Of a stretch of 64,000 bases of DNA, positions 46,052 to 56,248 are shown piece after piece. Source of the DNA: Pararobbsia silviterrae (GTDB taxonomy: Bacteria; Pseudomonadota; Gammaproteobacteria; Burkholderiales; Burkholderiaceae); NCBI RefSeq assembly GCF_003628125.1, contig NZ_RBZU01000001.1, positions 715,793 through 779,792 on the forward strand, written 5' to 3'. Under the pieces are notes generated by a model. It had not been told where the DNA came from and searched no databases. It was given only the letters and a program-made list of their open reading frames with translations. Every line of letters begins with the position of its first letter. The stretch's first letter is position 1. A program made the translations under genes and the position numbers.

Positions 46052-46972
46052 TCAGACCGTTGCGAGCCAGTTCGTGTACTTCGGGTTCTTGCCCGCGACG
46101 ACGTCGAAGAACGCGCTTTGCAGCTTCTCCGTGATGGGGCCGCGGCTGCCCGAGCCGATCGTGCGGTTGTCGAGTTCGCGGATCGGCGTGACTTCGGCCG
46201 CCGTGCCCGTGAAGAACGCTTCGTCGGCCGTGTAGACCTCGTCGCGCGTGATGCGCTTCTCGATGACTTGCAGGCCGAGGTCGCGCGCGAGCGTGATCAC
46301 CGTGTCGCGCGTGATGCCGTCGAGGCACGACGCGAGGTCCGGCGTATAGATCTTGCCGTTGTTGACCAGGAAGAAATTCTCGCCCGAGCCTTCCGACACG
46401 TAGCCGTCGACGTCGAGCAGCAGCGCTTCGTCGTAGCCGTCGGCCGTCGCTTCCTGATTCGCGAGGATCGAATTCACGTACCAGCCCGACGCCTTCGCGC
46501 GGACCATCGACACGTTGACATGGTGGCGCGTGAACGACGACGTCTTGACGCGGATCCCCTTCGCGAGACCGTCCTCGCCGAGGTAGGCGCCCCACGGCCA
46601 TGCGGCGATCGCGACGTGGATCGTATTGCCCTTGGCCGCGACGCCGAGCTTTTCCGAGCCGACCCAGACGATCGGGCGGATATAGCACGACTCGAGCGCA
46701 TTCGTGCGCACGACTTCAAGCTGCGCGTCGGCGATCGTCTGCTGATCGAACGGGATGTCCATCTGGAAGATCTTCGCCGAATTGAACAGCCGCTTCGTAT
46801 GCTCGGCGAGGCGGAAAATCGCGGTGCCCTGCGCAGTCTTGTATGCGCGCACGCCTTCGAAAACGCCCATGCCGTAGTGCAGGGTGTGGGTCAGGACGTG
46901 GATCTGCGCATCGCGCCAGTCGATCAGCTTGCCATCCATCCAGATCTTGCCGTCGCGGTCGGCCATGGACAT
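46052..46972 (-). CDS. ilvE: Branched-chain amino acid aminotransferase
   Basis: A PLP enzyme of 306 residues that makes the last step of leucine, isoleucine and valine synthesis and the first step of their breakdown. Class IV aminotransferase motifs include [14 protein letters not shown], the PLP-lysine region [18 protein letters not shown], and [33 protein letters not shown] binds the phosphate of PLP. I use the ATG at 46972, preceded by GAGGAG; a GTG one codon before is also open. It is the first gene of the run towards waaF. Confidence 0.97.
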   Translation of the reverse strand: MSMADRDGKIWMDGKLIDWRDAQIHVLTHTLHYGMGVFEGVRAYKTAQGTAIFRLAEHTKRLFNSAKIFQMDIPFDQQTIADAQLEVVRTNALESCYIRPIVWVGSEKLGVAAKGNTIHVAIAAWPWGAYLGEDGLAKGIRVKTSSFTRHHVNVSMVRAKASGWYVNSILANQEATADGYDEALLLDVDGYVSEGSGENFFLVNNGKIYTPDLASCLDGITRDTVITLARDLGLQVIEKRITRDEVYTADEAFFTGTAAEVTPIRELDNRTIGSGSRGPITEKLQSAFFDVVAGKNPKYTNWLATV

Positions 46973-47314
46973 CACGATTCTCCTCAGTTCTTAAGCGGGC
47001 ATTGAGCCAAGTCACGCATTGTAAATCAGTCGGTCGCGGCACTGGCTATTTGCGAAACCGACCGGTTCGCGCGCTATCGATCCGTATTTAAATCTCAAAA
47101 TTGATGCGCAAATCTCATGAGCACGCCGCGCGGGGCGGGTTCATTGCGATTTTTGCCAGATCGCCGGCAGATTTCGGGACATTGCGTTGTCACATTGGAT
47201 CGCGGATCGGATCAGGTAAAATACCGTTCCCTTTCGCTCGAAGCGCGGCGCGTTGTGGCGATGCGCGATGCGGCGCGTGCAGTGTCCCACCCAATCCGGA
47301 ACTCCCACAATCAC

Positions 47315-48511
47315 ATGACCCACGTTTTGCGTCTCTCCGATCTGGTCGCCGACGGCAAGCTCTCCGGCAAGCGCGTGTTCATTCGCGCCGATCTCAACGT
47401 GCCGCAGGACGACGCCGGCCACATCACCGAAGACACGCGGATCCGCGCATCGGTGCCGGCGATCCGCGAGGCGCTCGACGCGGGCGCGGCCGTCATGGTG
47501 ACGTCGCACCTCGGACGCCCGACCGAAGGCGAGTTCAAGCCCGAGGATTCGCTCGCGCCGGTCGCCAAGCGCCTCGCCGAACTGCTCGGCCGCGACGTGC
47601 CGCTCGTCGCGAACTGGGTCGAGAACGGCGTCGACGTGCAGCCCGGCCAGGTCGTGCTGCTCGAGAACTGCCGCGTCAACAAGGGTGAAAAGAAGGATTC
47701 CGACGAACTCGCGCAGAAGATGGCCAAGCTCTGCGACGTCTACGTGAACGACGCGTTCGGTACCGCGCATCGCGCCGAGGCGACGACGCACGGCATCGCC
47801 AAGTACGCGCCCGTCGCGTGCGCGGGCCCGCTGCTCGCGCAGGAACTCGACGCGCTCGGCCGCGCGCTCGGCGCGCCCAAGCGCCCGCTCGTCGCGATCG
47901 TCGCGGGCTCGAAGGTCTCGACGAAGCTCACGATTCTCAAGTCGCTCGCCGAAAAGGTCGACCAGCTGATCGTCGGCGGCGGCATCGCGAACACGTTCCT
48001 GCTCGCGGCCGGCAAGCCGATCGGCAAGTCGCTCGCCGAAGCCGACCTCGTCGACGAAGCCAAGGCGATCATCGATCTCATGAACCGGCGCGGCGCGTCG
48101 GTGCCCGTGCCGACCGACGTCGTGACCGCGAAGACCTTCTCGGCGGACGCGCCGGCCGAAACGAAATCGGCCGATGCGGTCGCCGCGGACGACCTGATCC
48201 TCGATATCGGCCCGCAGACGGCCGCGCAGCTCGCCAAGCAGATCGGCGAAGCGGGCACGATCGTCTGGAACGGTCCGGTCGGCGTGTTCGAGTTCGCCGC
48301 GTTCGAACAGGGTACGAAGACGCTCGCGAAGGCGATCGCCGATTCGGCCGCGTTCTCGATCGCGGGCGGCGGCGACACGCTCGCCGCCATCGCGAAGTAC
48401 GGCATCGCCGACAAGATCGGCTACATCTCGACCGGCGGCGGCGCCTTCCTCGAGTTCCTCGAGGGCAAGACGCTCCCGGCCGTCGCCGTGCTCGAATCGC
48501 GAGCGAAATAA
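47315..48511 (+). CDS. pgk: Phosphoglycerate kinase
   Basis: This cytosolic glycolysis enzyme makes ATP from 1,3-bisphosphoglycerate and ADP. The 398 residues have [67 protein letters not shown] and the final GGGDTLAAI and [12 protein letters not shown], in the normal order and at normal length. The ATG at 47315 is used, since the frame upstream does not match the family. pyk and fba follow, forming a lower-glycolysis cluster. Confidence 0.98.
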   Translation: MTHVLRLSDLVADGKLSGKRVFIRADLNVPQDDAGHITEDTRIRASVPAIREALDAGAAVMVTSHLGRPTEGEFKPEDSLAPVAKRLAELLGRDVPLVANWVENGVDVQPGQVVLLENCRVNKGEKKDSDELAQKMAKLCDVYVNDAFGTAHRAEATTHGIAKYAPVACAGPLLAQELDALGRALGAPKRPLVAIVAGSKVSTKLTILKSLAEKVDQLIVGGGIANTFLLAAGKPIGKSLAEADLVDEAKAIIDLMNRRGASVPVPTDVVTAKTFSADAPAETKSADAVAADDLILDIGPQTAAQLAKQIGEAGTIVWNGPVGVFEFAAFEQGTKTLAKAIADSAAFSIAGGGDTLAAIAKYGIADKIGYISTGGGAFLEFLEGKTLPAVAVLESRAK

Positions 48512-48995
48512 CATGACCGCGCGCCGCAAACCGGCTTCACCGAAATCGACGGACGGCGCATCCGGCGCCGCGTCGGGCAGCGCATCAGGCGCGCCGCAGC
48601 CGGCCGCCGACACCGTCGCGCAGACGGGCGCCGGCGAAACCACGGGCGCATTGCCCGTCGCGGCCGAGACCGCGCACGACGTCGCGGACCTGCTCGATGC
48701 GCTCGATGCGGCGAGCGACGCGGTCGCGCCGGCTGCCGTGCCCGATGACGCCTCGGCCGCGGACGTGTCCGCGCACAACGCCGCCCATGCCGCCCATGCC
48801 GCCTCGGCGATCGGCGCAGCCGAGCCCGCGCCCGTCGCGGCGCATTCCGCGGGCGCATCCGCGCCGGCCGCCGCATCCGTTCCGAATACCCATCTGACAA
48901 CAAACCCGACAGCCGCCGATCACCGGAAGACCCCGGAGTCGGACCCATCGGCTGCGTCTTTCACCAGCCCTGCCCACCGCAGAACGAGGAGATCC
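48512..48995. other. Spacer between pgk and pyk, open in the pyk frame
   Basis: About 480 bp. The pyk frame is open through it from an ATG at 48513, which would encode some 160 Ala/Ser/Thr/Pro-rich residues, but no ribosome site stands before that ATG and no domain is visible. No terminator was seen, so pgk and pyk may be co-transcribed. Confidence 0.5.
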
Positions 48996-50432
48996 ATGCA
49001 TCGCGCCACCAAAATCGTCGCAACTCTCGGCCCCGCTTCGAGCTCGTTCGACACCCTGCATCAGATGATCAAGGCAGGCGTCGACGTGGTGCGCCTGAAT
49101 TTCTCGCACGGTAAAGCGGACGATCACCGCCAGCGGGCCGAGACGGTTCGCGAGGCCGCGCGCCAGGCGGGTCGCGAAGTCGCGATCATGGCCGACCTGC
49201 AAGGCCCGAAGATTCGCGTCGGCAAGTTCGAGAACGGCAAGACGACGCTGATCGCGGGCAACGCGTTCATCCTCGACGCCGCGTGCGAGCTCGGCAACGA
49301 CGATCGCGTCGGCCTCGACTACAAGGATCTGCCGCGCGATCTGAAGCCCAACGACGTGCTGCTGCTCAACGACGGCCTGATCGTGCTGACCGTCGCGCGC
49401 ATCGTCGGCGACGAGATCCATACGATCGTCAAGATCGGCGGCGAACTCTCGAACAACAAGGGCATCAATCGCCAGGGCGGCGGCCTCACGGCGCCCGCGC
49501 TGACCGCGAAGGACATGGAGGACATCAAGACGGCGATGTCGCTCGGCGCCGACTATATCGCGGTCTCGTTCCCGAAGAACGCGACGGATATGGAGATGGC
49601 GCGTCAGCTGTCGAACATCGCGGGCGAGCAATACGGCCTGCGTCCGAAGATGATCGCCAAGATCGAGCGCGCCGAAGCGATTCCCGTGCTCCAGTCGATC
49701 CTCGACGCATCGGACGGCATCATGGTCGCGCGCGGCGACCTCGCGGTCGAAGTCGGCAACGCGGCCGTGCCCGCGCTGCAGAAGCGCATGATCCGCATGG
49801 CGCGCGACTCGAACAAGGTCGTCATCACGGCCACGCAGATGATGGAGTCGATGATCCAGAACCCCGTGCCGACGCGCGCGGAAGTGTCGGACGTCGCGAA
49901 CGCGGTGCTCGACGGCACCGACGCCGTCATGCTGTCGGCCGAGACCGCGGCGGGCAAGTATCCGATCGAGACCGTCGAGGCGATGGCCGCGATCTGCGTC
50001 GAGGCCGAGAAGTCCGAGCATGTCGAACTCGACAACGACTTCCTGAACCGCACGTTCACGCGGATCGACCAGTCGATCGCGATGGGCGCGCTGTTCACGG
50101 CGTACCACCTCGATGCGAAGGCGATCGTGGCGCTGACCGAATCGGGCGCGACCGCGCTCTGGATGAGCCGCCACTGGATTCATGTGCCGATCTATGCGCT
50201 GACGCCGCGCGAGAGCAGCGTGCGCGCGATGTCGCTCTATCGGAACGTGACCTCGGTCTCGATCGACTCGAACCGCGATCGCGACGCAGCGCTGACCGAC
50301 GCGATCAACATCATCGTGTCGAAGGGCTATGCGAAGCACGGCGACAAGATCGTGCTGACCGTCGGCGAGCCGATGGGGGCGGCGGGCGGTACGAATACGC
50401 TCAAGATCGTGCGGATCGGCGAGCCGATCTGA
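48996..50432 (+). CDS. pyk: Pyruvate kinase
   Basis: This is the final glycolysis enzyme, making pyruvate and ATP from phosphoenolpyruvate. From the ATG at 48996 it has 478 residues, the usual length, starting MHRATKIVATLGPASSSFDT. Present are VVRLNFSHG, MADLQGPKIRVGKF, the active-site signature MIAKIERAEAIPVL, GIMVARGDLAVEVG, and a C-terminal regulatory domain ending GAAGGTNTLKIVRIG. GAGGAG lies six bases upstream of this start, while the earlier in-frame ATG at 48513 has none. Confidence 0.97.
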   Translation: MHRATKIVATLGPASSSFDTLHQMIKAGVDVVRLNFSHGKADDHRQRAETVREAARQAGREVAIMADLQGPKIRVGKFENGKTTLIAGNAFILDAACELGNDDRVGLDYKDLPRDLKPNDVLLLNDGLIVLTVARIVGDEIHTIVKIGGELSNNKGINRQGGGLTAPALTAKDMEDIKTAMSLGADYIAVSFPKNATDMEMARQLSNIAGEQYGLRPKMIAKIERAEAIPVLQSILDASDGIMVARGDLAVEVGNAAVPALQKRMIRMARDSNKVVITATQMMESMIQNPVPTRAEVSDVANAVLDGTDAVMLSAETAAGKYPIETVEAMAAICVEAEKSEHVELDNDFLNRTFTRIDQSIAMGALFTAYHLDAKAIVALTESGATALWMSRHWIHVPIYALTPRESSVRAMSLYRNVTSVSIDSNRDRDAALTDAINIIVSKGYAKHGDKIVLTVGEPMGAAGGTNTLKIVRIGEPI

Positions 50433-50891
50433 GCGAACGGGACCGGGCCCGCGCGGCACACCGCGCGGACCCCGTGCGTGCGGACGCATGCCGTGTGATG
50501 CGGCGTGCCACGTCCGGTGCGCGCGGGTGCCGCGTGCGTCCTGCGTGTGGTCCGCATGTGTCCCGCGTGTGTGTTTGGCGCGCGCTTCAAAGTGTGTTCG
50601 CGAGATCGCGAGCCGAGCACGCTTTGGAGCATGCATCAACGGGTGGCGCGTCGCGCAAGCATCGTCGCGCGCGCTACCGTGGGTGACAACGGGTGTGACG
50701 CGTGCCGAATGCGTGAGACTCCGGTTGTTCGCTGTCTGCCGTGCCGGGCGCGCCCGAGGCGATCGGGTGCGACCGCGTGTCGTATCGCATCGATCGACGA
50801 CGCGCCCGATGACACGCGCCGCGAACCCGAGCCGATTCGCACGACGGGATCCGCCTGGCCGCCAGATTTATACACTGCTAAGGAGTTCAAC
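50433..50891. other. Intergenic region between pyk and fba
   Basis: About 460 bp of GC-rich sequence without a supportable gene; the fba frame is open but has no family match. A promoter for fba probably lies in the more AT-rich end, near 50840-50880. Confidence 0.45.
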
Positions 50892-51956
50892 ATGCCTCTC
50901 GTATCAATGCGCCAGCTGCTCGATCATGCAGCGGAGCACGGTTACGCGCTTCCGGCGTTCAACGTGAACAACCTCGAACAAATCCAGGCGATCATGGCGG
51001 CGGCCGACGAGGTCAACTCGCCGGTCATCATGCAGGCGTCGGCGGGGGCGCGCAAATATGCGGGCGAGCCGTTCCTGCGTCATTTGATCGAAGCCGCGGT
51101 CGAGTCGTATCCGCATATCCCGGTCGTCATGCACCAGGATCACGGCCAGTCGCCGGCGGTCTGCATCGCGGCGATGCGCAGCGGGTTCACGAGCGTCATG
51201 ATGGACGGCTCGCTCGAGGAAGACGGCAAGTCGGTCGCGAGCTACGACTACAACGTCAACGTGTCGCGCCGCGTCGTCGACATGGCGCACGCGATCGGCG
51301 TGACGGTCGAGGCCGAACTCGGCGTGCTCGGCTCGCTCGAGACGATGAAGGGCGACAAGGAAGACGGCCACGGCGCCGAAGGCACGATGACGCGCGAGCA
51401 ACTGCTGACCGATCCCGAGCAGGCCGCCGACTTCGTGCGCAACACCCAGTGCGACGCGCTCGCGATCGCGATCGGCACGTCGCACGGCGCGTACAAGTTC
51501 AGCAAGAAGCCGACGGGCGACATCCTGTCGATCGAGCGGATCAAGGAAATCCATACGCGTATTCCGAACACGCACCTCGTCATGCACGGGTCGTCGTCGG
51601 TGCCGCAGGAACTGCTCGCCGAGATCCGCGAATTCGGCGGCGACATGAAGGAAACCTACGGCGTGCCCGTCGAGGAAATCCAGGAAGGCATCAAGCACGG
51701 CGTGCGCAAGGTCAATATCGACACCGACCTGCGCCTCGCGATGACCGGCGCGATCCGTCGCTACCTGTTCGAGAATCCGTCGAAGTTCGATCCGCGCGAT
51801 TATCTGAAGCCGGCGCGCGCCGCCGCGCTCGCGGTCTGCAAGGCGCGTTATCTGGCGTTCGGTTGCGAAGGCATGGCCGACAAGCTCAAGCCCGTCGCGC
51901 TCGACGCGATGGCGCAGAAGTACAAGAAGGGCGATCTCGCGCAGGTCGTGCACTAA
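50892..51956 (+). CDS. fba: Class II fructose-bisphosphate aldolase
   Basis: A zinc enzyme of 354 residues that splits or forms fructose 1,6-bisphosphate. [20 protein letters not shown] at the start, [18 protein letters not shown] with the first zinc His, [33 protein letters not shown] and [14 protein letters not shown] with further zinc and phosphate ligands, and [13 protein letters not shown] are all present. Its length and motifs fit the Calvin-cycle subtype of class II. AAGGAG precedes the ATG at 50892. Confidence 0.98.
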   Translation: MPLVSMRQLLDHAAEHGYALPAFNVNNLEQIQAIMAAADEVNSPVIMQASAGARKYAGEPFLRHLIEAAVESYPHIPVVMHQDHGQSPAVCIAAMRSGFTSVMMDGSLEEDGKSVASYDYNVNVSRRVVDMAHAIGVTVEAELGVLGSLETMKGDKEDGHGAEGTMTREQLLTDPEQAADFVRNTQCDALAIAIGTSHGAYKFSKKPTGDILSIERIKEIHTRIPNTHLVMHGSSSVPQELLAEIREFGGDMKETYGVPVEEIQEGIKHGVRKVNIDTDLRLAMTGAIRRYLFENPSKFDPRDYLKPARAAALAVCKARYLAFGCEGMADKLKPVALDAMAQKYKKGDLAQVVH

Positions 51957-52020
51957 GCCGCGCGCGTTCGCACGGATGGCGCGGCGCGGATCTCGCGCGC
52001 GGCGCCGCCCGGTTCAGGTA

Positions 52021-52047
52021 CGCCACCCATGGCCCGGGTGGCGTTTT
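52021..52047 (+). terminator. Rho-independent terminator of fba
   Basis: CGCCACCC and GGGTGGCG form an eight-pair stem with a seven-base loop, followed by TTTT. It lies about 65 bp past the fba stop and before purC. Confidence 0.85.
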
Positions 52048-52089
52048 CGATTCCATGTTTGATGTAGAAGCACGATTGCAAAGGCTGCC

Positions 52090-52983
52090 ATGTCCTCGAC
52101 TCTGTATGAATCCTCGCTCCACTCGCTGAAGCTGCTTGGCCGCGGCAAGGTCCGCGACAACTACGCCGTCGGCGACGACAAGCTGCTGATCGTGACGACG
52201 GACCGCCTGTCGGCGTTCGACGTCATCATGGGCGAGCCGATTCCCGCAAAGGGTCGCGTGCTGAACCAGATGGCGAATTTCTGGTTCGAGAAGCTCGGCC
52301 ATCTCGTGCCGAACCATCTGACGGGCATCGCGCCCGAGTCGGTCGTCCAGCCTGACGAAGTCGCGCAGGTCCAGGGCCGCGGCGTGGTCGTCAAGCGGCT
52401 GCAGCCGATCCTCGTCGAAGCCGTCGTGCGCGGCTATCTCGCGGGCAGCGGCTGGAAGGACTATCAGGCAAGCGGCGCCGTGTGCGGCGTCAAGCTGCCC
52501 GCCGGTCTGCAGAACGCGCAGCAATTGCCCGAGCCGATCTTCACGCCCGCGGCGAAGGCCGAGATGGGCGAACACGACGAGAACATCTCGTTCGAAGACG
52601 TCGAGCAGCGCATCGGCGCCGAGCTTGCCGCGAAGATCCGCGAGGTCAGCATCCGCTTGTACAAGGAAGCGTCGGCCTATGCGGCGACGCGCGGCATCAT
52701 CATCGCCGACACGAAGTTCGAATTCGGACTCGACGATGCCGGCACGCTGCACCTGATGGACGAAGTGCTGACCGCCGACTCGTCGCGATTCTGGCCGGCC
52801 GATCAATACCAGGTCGGCAGCAACCCGCCGTCGTACGACAAGCAATTCGTGCGCGACTGGCTCGAGGCGCAACCATGGGGCAAGACGGCGCCCGCGCCGA
52901 AGCTGCCCGACGACGTCGTCGAGAAGACGGCCGCGAAGTATCGCGAGGCGCTCGAACGCCTGACCGGCGAGACCCTCAAGTAA
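52090..52983 (+). CDS. purC: Phosphoribosylaminoimidazole-succinocarboxamide synthase
   Basis: It joins aspartate to CAIR, using ATP, in purine synthesis. The 297-residue chain has [53 protein letters not shown], and [20 protein letters not shown] with [14 protein letters not shown], the SAICAR-synthase signature. This long type resembles the eukaryote-like and proteobacterial PurC of about 300 residues. It opens a run with purE and purK. Confidence 0.98.
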   Translation: MSSTLYESSLHSLKLLGRGKVRDNYAVGDDKLLIVTTDRLSAFDVIMGEPIPAKGRVLNQMANFWFEKLGHLVPNHLTGIAPESVVQPDEVAQVQGRGVVVKRLQPILVEAVVRGYLAGSGWKDYQASGAVCGVKLPAGLQNAQQLPEPIFTPAAKAEMGEHDENISFEDVEQRIGAELAAKIREVSIRLYKEASAYAATRGIIIADTKFEFGLDDAGTLHLMDEVLTADSSRFWPADQYQVGSNPPSYDKQFVRDWLEAQPWGKTAPAPKLPDDVVEKTAAKYREALERLTGETLK

Positions 52984-53048
52984 AAGCCCAATATCGCAAT
53001 CGACCCGCGCGGCCGACCCCGCGCGAAGGGACAGCAAGGAACGACGAC

Positions 53049-53543
53049 GTGAGTGATTCAGTACAGGTAGGCGTGTTGATGGGGTCCAGCTCGGACTGGG
53101 ACGTCATGAAACACGCAGTCGCGGTGCTCGAGGAATTCGGTATCGCGCACGAGGCGAAGGTCGTCTCGGCGCACCGGATGCCCGACGAAATGTTCGACTA
53201 TGCGGCGGGCGCGCGTGCGCGCGGGCTTCAGGCGATCATCGCGGGCGCGGGCGGCGCCGCGCATCTGCCGGGCATGCTGGCCGCGAAGACGACGATTCCC
53301 GTGCTCGGCGTGCCGGTGCCGTCGAAATACCTGAAGGGCGTCGATTCGCTGCATTCGATCGTGCAGATGCCCAAGGGCGTGCCCGTCGCGACGTTCGCGA
53401 TCGGCGAAGCGGGCGCGGCGAATGCTGCGCTCTTCGCGGTGTCGTTGCTCGCGAACGCGTCGCCCGAACTCGCGGCGCGTCTCGATGCGTTCCGCGCGCG
53501 CCAGAACGAGGTCGCGCGCAACATGACGCTGCCGCCCGCCTGA
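53049..53543 (+). CDS. purE: N5-carboxyaminoimidazole ribonucleotide mutase
   Basis: It moves the carboxylate of N5-CAIR to give CAIR. The 164 residues of this class I PurE show [49 protein letters not shown] and [20 protein letters not shown], the substrate-binding loops. The start is the GTG at 53049, with AAGGAA eight bases before it. purK follows within 90 bp and makes its substrate. Confidence 0.98.
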   Translation: MSDSVQVGVLMGSSSDWDVMKHAVAVLEEFGIAHEAKVVSAHRMPDEMFDYAAGARARGLQAIIAGAGGAAHLPGMLAAKTTIPVLGVPVPSKYLKGVDSLHSIVQMPKGVPVATFAIGEAGAANAALFAVSLLANASPELAARLDAFRARQNEVARNMTLPPA

Positions 53544-53631
53544 CGCGCGTCGGGCCGGATCGGCGTCACGGAGAACCGCCGGCACGATGCCGGCTGTTTC
53601 CATTTGTTCATTCAGATTGGCAGGACACACC

Positions 53632-54873
53632 ATGAGCGTTTCGCTATCGACTCCCGCTTCGATCGTCACTCCGGCGCCCGGCGCCGAACGCGGCTCGGCG
53701 CCCGCGGCGCCGCTGCTGCCGGGCGCGTGGCTCGGCATGCTCGGCGGCGGCCAGCTCGGCCGCATGTTCTGCTTCGCGGCGCAGGCGATGGGCTATCGCG
53801 TCGCGGTCCTCGATCCCGATCCGTCGAGCCCGGCGGGCACCGTCGCGGACCGTCATATTCGCGCGGCCTATGACGACGAGTCGGGACTGACCGAACTGTC
53901 GCGGCTCTGCGCGGCGATCTCGACCGAGTTCGAGAACGTGCCCGCGGCGAGCCTCGAATTGCTCGCGCATTCGAGTTTCGTCGCGCCGAGCGCGCGCTGT
54001 GTCGCGATCGCGCAGGACCGCGCGGTCGAAAAGCAATTTCTCGTCGAGTGCGGCGTGCCGGTCGCGCCGCACGTCGTCATCGAGTCGTCGGCCGCGCTCG
54101 CCGCGCTCGACGATGCGACGCTCGATACGGTGCTGCCCGGCATCCTGAAGACGGCGCGTCTCGGCTATGACGGCAAGGGCCAGATCCGCGTCGCGAACGC
54201 GAACGAGGTGCGTCTCGCGCATGCCGAGATGGGCGGCGTCGCGTGCGTGCTCGAAAAGCGGCTGGCGCTCGCTTACGAGGTGTCGGCGCTCGTCGCGCGC
54301 GGTGCGGACGGACGTTCGGCTGTCTATCCGCTCGCCGAGAACGTGCACCATCACGGCATCCTCGCCGAGACGACCGTGCCGTCGCCGCGCGCGAGTGCGG
54401 CGATCGTCGCGCAGGCGCAGTCGGCCGCGCAGGCAATCGCGGCGCAGATGCACTATGTCGGCGTGCTCTGCGTCGAGTTCTTCGTGCTAGAGGACGGCAC
54501 GCTCGTCGCGAACGAGATGGCGCCGCGTCCGCACAACTCGGGGCATTACACGATCGACGCGTGCGCGACGAGCCAGTTCGAACAGCAGGTGCGCGCGATG
54601 ACCGGGCTGCCGCTCGGCGATACGCGCCAGCATTCGCCGGCCGTCATGCTCAATGTGCTCGGCGATATCTGGTTCCAGAACGACGTGCCCGTCACGCCGC
54701 CGTGGCACGACGTGGTCGCGCTGCCGCCCGCGCGGCTGCATCTGTATGCGAAGGAAGAAGCGCGCCGCGGGCGCAAAATGGGGCACATCACGCTCGCTGC
54801 AGCGACGCCCGAGGCAGCCCGCGAGGCCGCGCGCGAGTGCCAGCGCTTGCTGCGCATCGAATTCGACGCATGA
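53632..54873 (+). CDS. purK: N5-carboxyaminoimidazole ribonucleotide synthase
   Basis: An ATP-grasp enzyme of 413 residues that makes N5-CAIR from AIR, bicarbonate and [23 protein letters not shown] opens the N-domain, [19 protein letters not shown] binds nucleotide, and [20 protein letters not shown] with [13 protein letters not shown] completes the active site. About 25 extra Ala/Pro-rich residues precede the core. The ATG at 53632 has AGGA upstream. A short tandem repeat follows immediately after the stop. Confidence 0.98.
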   Translation: MSVSLSTPASIVTPAPGAERGSAPAAPLLPGAWLGMLGGGQLGRMFCFAAQAMGYRVAVLDPDPSSPAGTVADRHIRAAYDDESGLTELSRLCAAISTEFENVPAASLELLAHSSFVAPSARCVAIAQDRAVEKQFLVECGVPVAPHVVIESSAALAALDDATLDTVLPGILKTARLGYDGKGQIRVANANEVRLAHAEMGGVACVLEKRLALAYEVSALVARGADGRSAVYPLAENVHHHGILAETTVPSPRASAAIVAQAQSAAQAIAAQMHYVGVLCVEFFVLEDGTLVANEMAPRPHNSGHYTIDACATSQFEQQVRAMTGLPLGDTRQHSPAVMLNVLGDIWFQNDVPVTPPWHDVVALPPARLHLYAKEEARRGRKMGHITLAAATPEAAREAARECQRLLRIEFDA

Positions 54874-54880
54874 TGGGCCC

Positions 54881-54920
54881 GGGACTCGGGACTCGGGACT
54901 CGGGACTCGGGACTCGGGAC
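54881..54920. repeat. 7-bp tandem repeat (GGGACTC) between purK and tsaC
   Basis: GGGACTC is repeated without interruption nearly six times in 40 bp, followed by looser GGACC and ACGGAC-type copies to about 54960. It starts eight bases after the purK stop. Arrays of this kind often change copy number between strains. Confidence 0.95.
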
Positions 54921-55051
54921 CCCGGACCAAGAACCACGGACACGGGGCACGGAGCATGGACATGCGGCACCGAGCACCGATCATGGACGAGCGCACGATT
55001 GCATGGACGTCGCCGCTGCCGCGCGCCGTCCGATCCCTTTGACACAGCGAT

Positions 55052-56092
55052 ATGACTGACGCGCATCCCTCCTTTCTCCAACCGGACGCGGCCGGCATTC
55101 AGACCGCGGCCGAGGTGCTCGCGCGCGGCGCCTTGCTCGCGTTTCCGTCGGAGACGGTCTACGGCCTGGGCGCGAATGCCGAGGACGTCGACGCGGTCAA
55201 TCGGATCTATGCGCTCAAGGGGCGACCCTCGACGCATCCGGTCATCGTCCATGTGTCGCCCGACAGCGATCCCGGCTACTGGGTCCATGACTTGCCGCAT
55301 GCGGCGCGTCTGCTGATCGACGCGTTCTGGCCTGGCCCGTTGACGTTGATTCTCAAGCGCGCCGCGCATATTCCCGACGTCGTCAGCGGCGGGCAGGATT
55401 CGGTCGGCTTGCGCTGTCCGTCGCATCCCGTCGCACAAGCCTTGCTGCGCGCGTTCGACGCGCTGCGCGACGGGCACGGCGGCGTCGCCGGGCCGTCGGC
55501 GAACCGCTTCGGTCATGTGAGTCCGACGACCGCGCAGCATGTGTTCGACGAATTCGGCAGCGCGGTCCAGATTCTCGACGGCGGACCGTCGAAGGTCGGC
55601 ATCGAGTCGACGATTCTCGATCTGTCGCGCGGGTTTCCGGCCTTGCTGCGCCCCGGCCATCTGACGCCGGTCGAGATTGCCGAGGTGCTCGGCGAGATGC
55701 CGCGCCTGCCCGACGGTTCGGATGCGAGCGCGCCGCGCGCGTCGGGCACGCTCAAGGCGCACTACGCGACGCGTACGCCGCTTGCGCTGGCCGATGCGGA
55801 CACCATCGCCGCGACCGCGATCGAACGGTCCGACGAGCGGATTGCGATCGTCGCGCGGCCGTCGGCGATCGGCGATATCGCGAAGCTGCCGAACGTCGCG
55901 TTTATCGCGGCGCCCGAGGATCCGCCGCGCTATGCGCAGGCGCTCTATGGTTTGTTGCGGGAGCTCGACCGGTCGGAGGTTGACCGGATTCTGATCGAGC
56001 GTCTGCCTGCGACGCCCGAATGGGCGGCGGTCAACGACCGCCTGGGCCGCGCGGCGGCCGCGTTTGACGACGACCTGCCGGTCGACGATTGA
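55052..56092 (+). CDS. tsaC: L-threonylcarbamoyladenylate synthase (Sua5 type)
   Basis: It makes threonylcarbamoyl-AMP from threonine, bicarbonate and ATP, for t6A37 of ANN-decoding tRNAs. The 346 residues contain a YrdC domain, with LAFPSETVYGLGANAEDV, the KGRPSTHPVIVHV ATP loop and GPSANRFGHVSPTTAQHV. A linker and the C-terminal Sua5 domain, starting near ASGTLKAHYATRTPLAL, follow; short TsaC proteins lack that domain. The ATG at 55052 has no strong ribosome site. It closes the purine run, the usual Burkholderia order. Confidence 0.96.
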   Translation: MTDAHPSFLQPDAAGIQTAAEVLARGALLAFPSETVYGLGANAEDVDAVNRIYALKGRPSTHPVIVHVSPDSDPGYWVHDLPHAARLLIDAFWPGPLTLILKRAAHIPDVVSGGQDSVGLRCPSHPVAQALLRAFDALRDGHGGVAGPSANRFGHVSPTTAQHVFDEFGSAVQILDGGPSKVGIESTILDLSRGFPALLRPGHLTPVEIAEVLGEMPRLPDGSDASAPRASGTLKAHYATRTPLALADADTIAATAIERSDERIAIVARPSAIGDIAKLPNVAFIAAPEDPPRYAQALYGLLRELDRSEVDRILIERLPATPEWAAVNDRLGRAAAAFDDDLPVDD

Positions 56093-56211
56093 TGGCGCTT
56101 CCCGTGTCGCGTACGCGCATGCCGGCGCTTAGACGGGACCGCATATAAGGGACGGCCGCGCGAGCGATCCAGGCATCCGTCCGTCCATGCAGGCGCGTGG
56201 ACGGATGTTCG

Positions 56212-56242
56212 ATGCGGGCCGCCGACGAACTGCGGCCCGCAT
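56212..56242. terminator. Strong hairpin between convergent tsaC and GDSL gene
   Basis: ATGCGGGCCGC pairs with GCGGCCCGCAT around a nine-base loop. It sits seven bases past the stop of the minus-strand lipoprotein gene. No T-run follows on either strand, so it may stabilise mRNA ends or act as a weak terminator for both genes. Confidence 0.6.
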
Positions 56243-56248
56243 TCAGTC

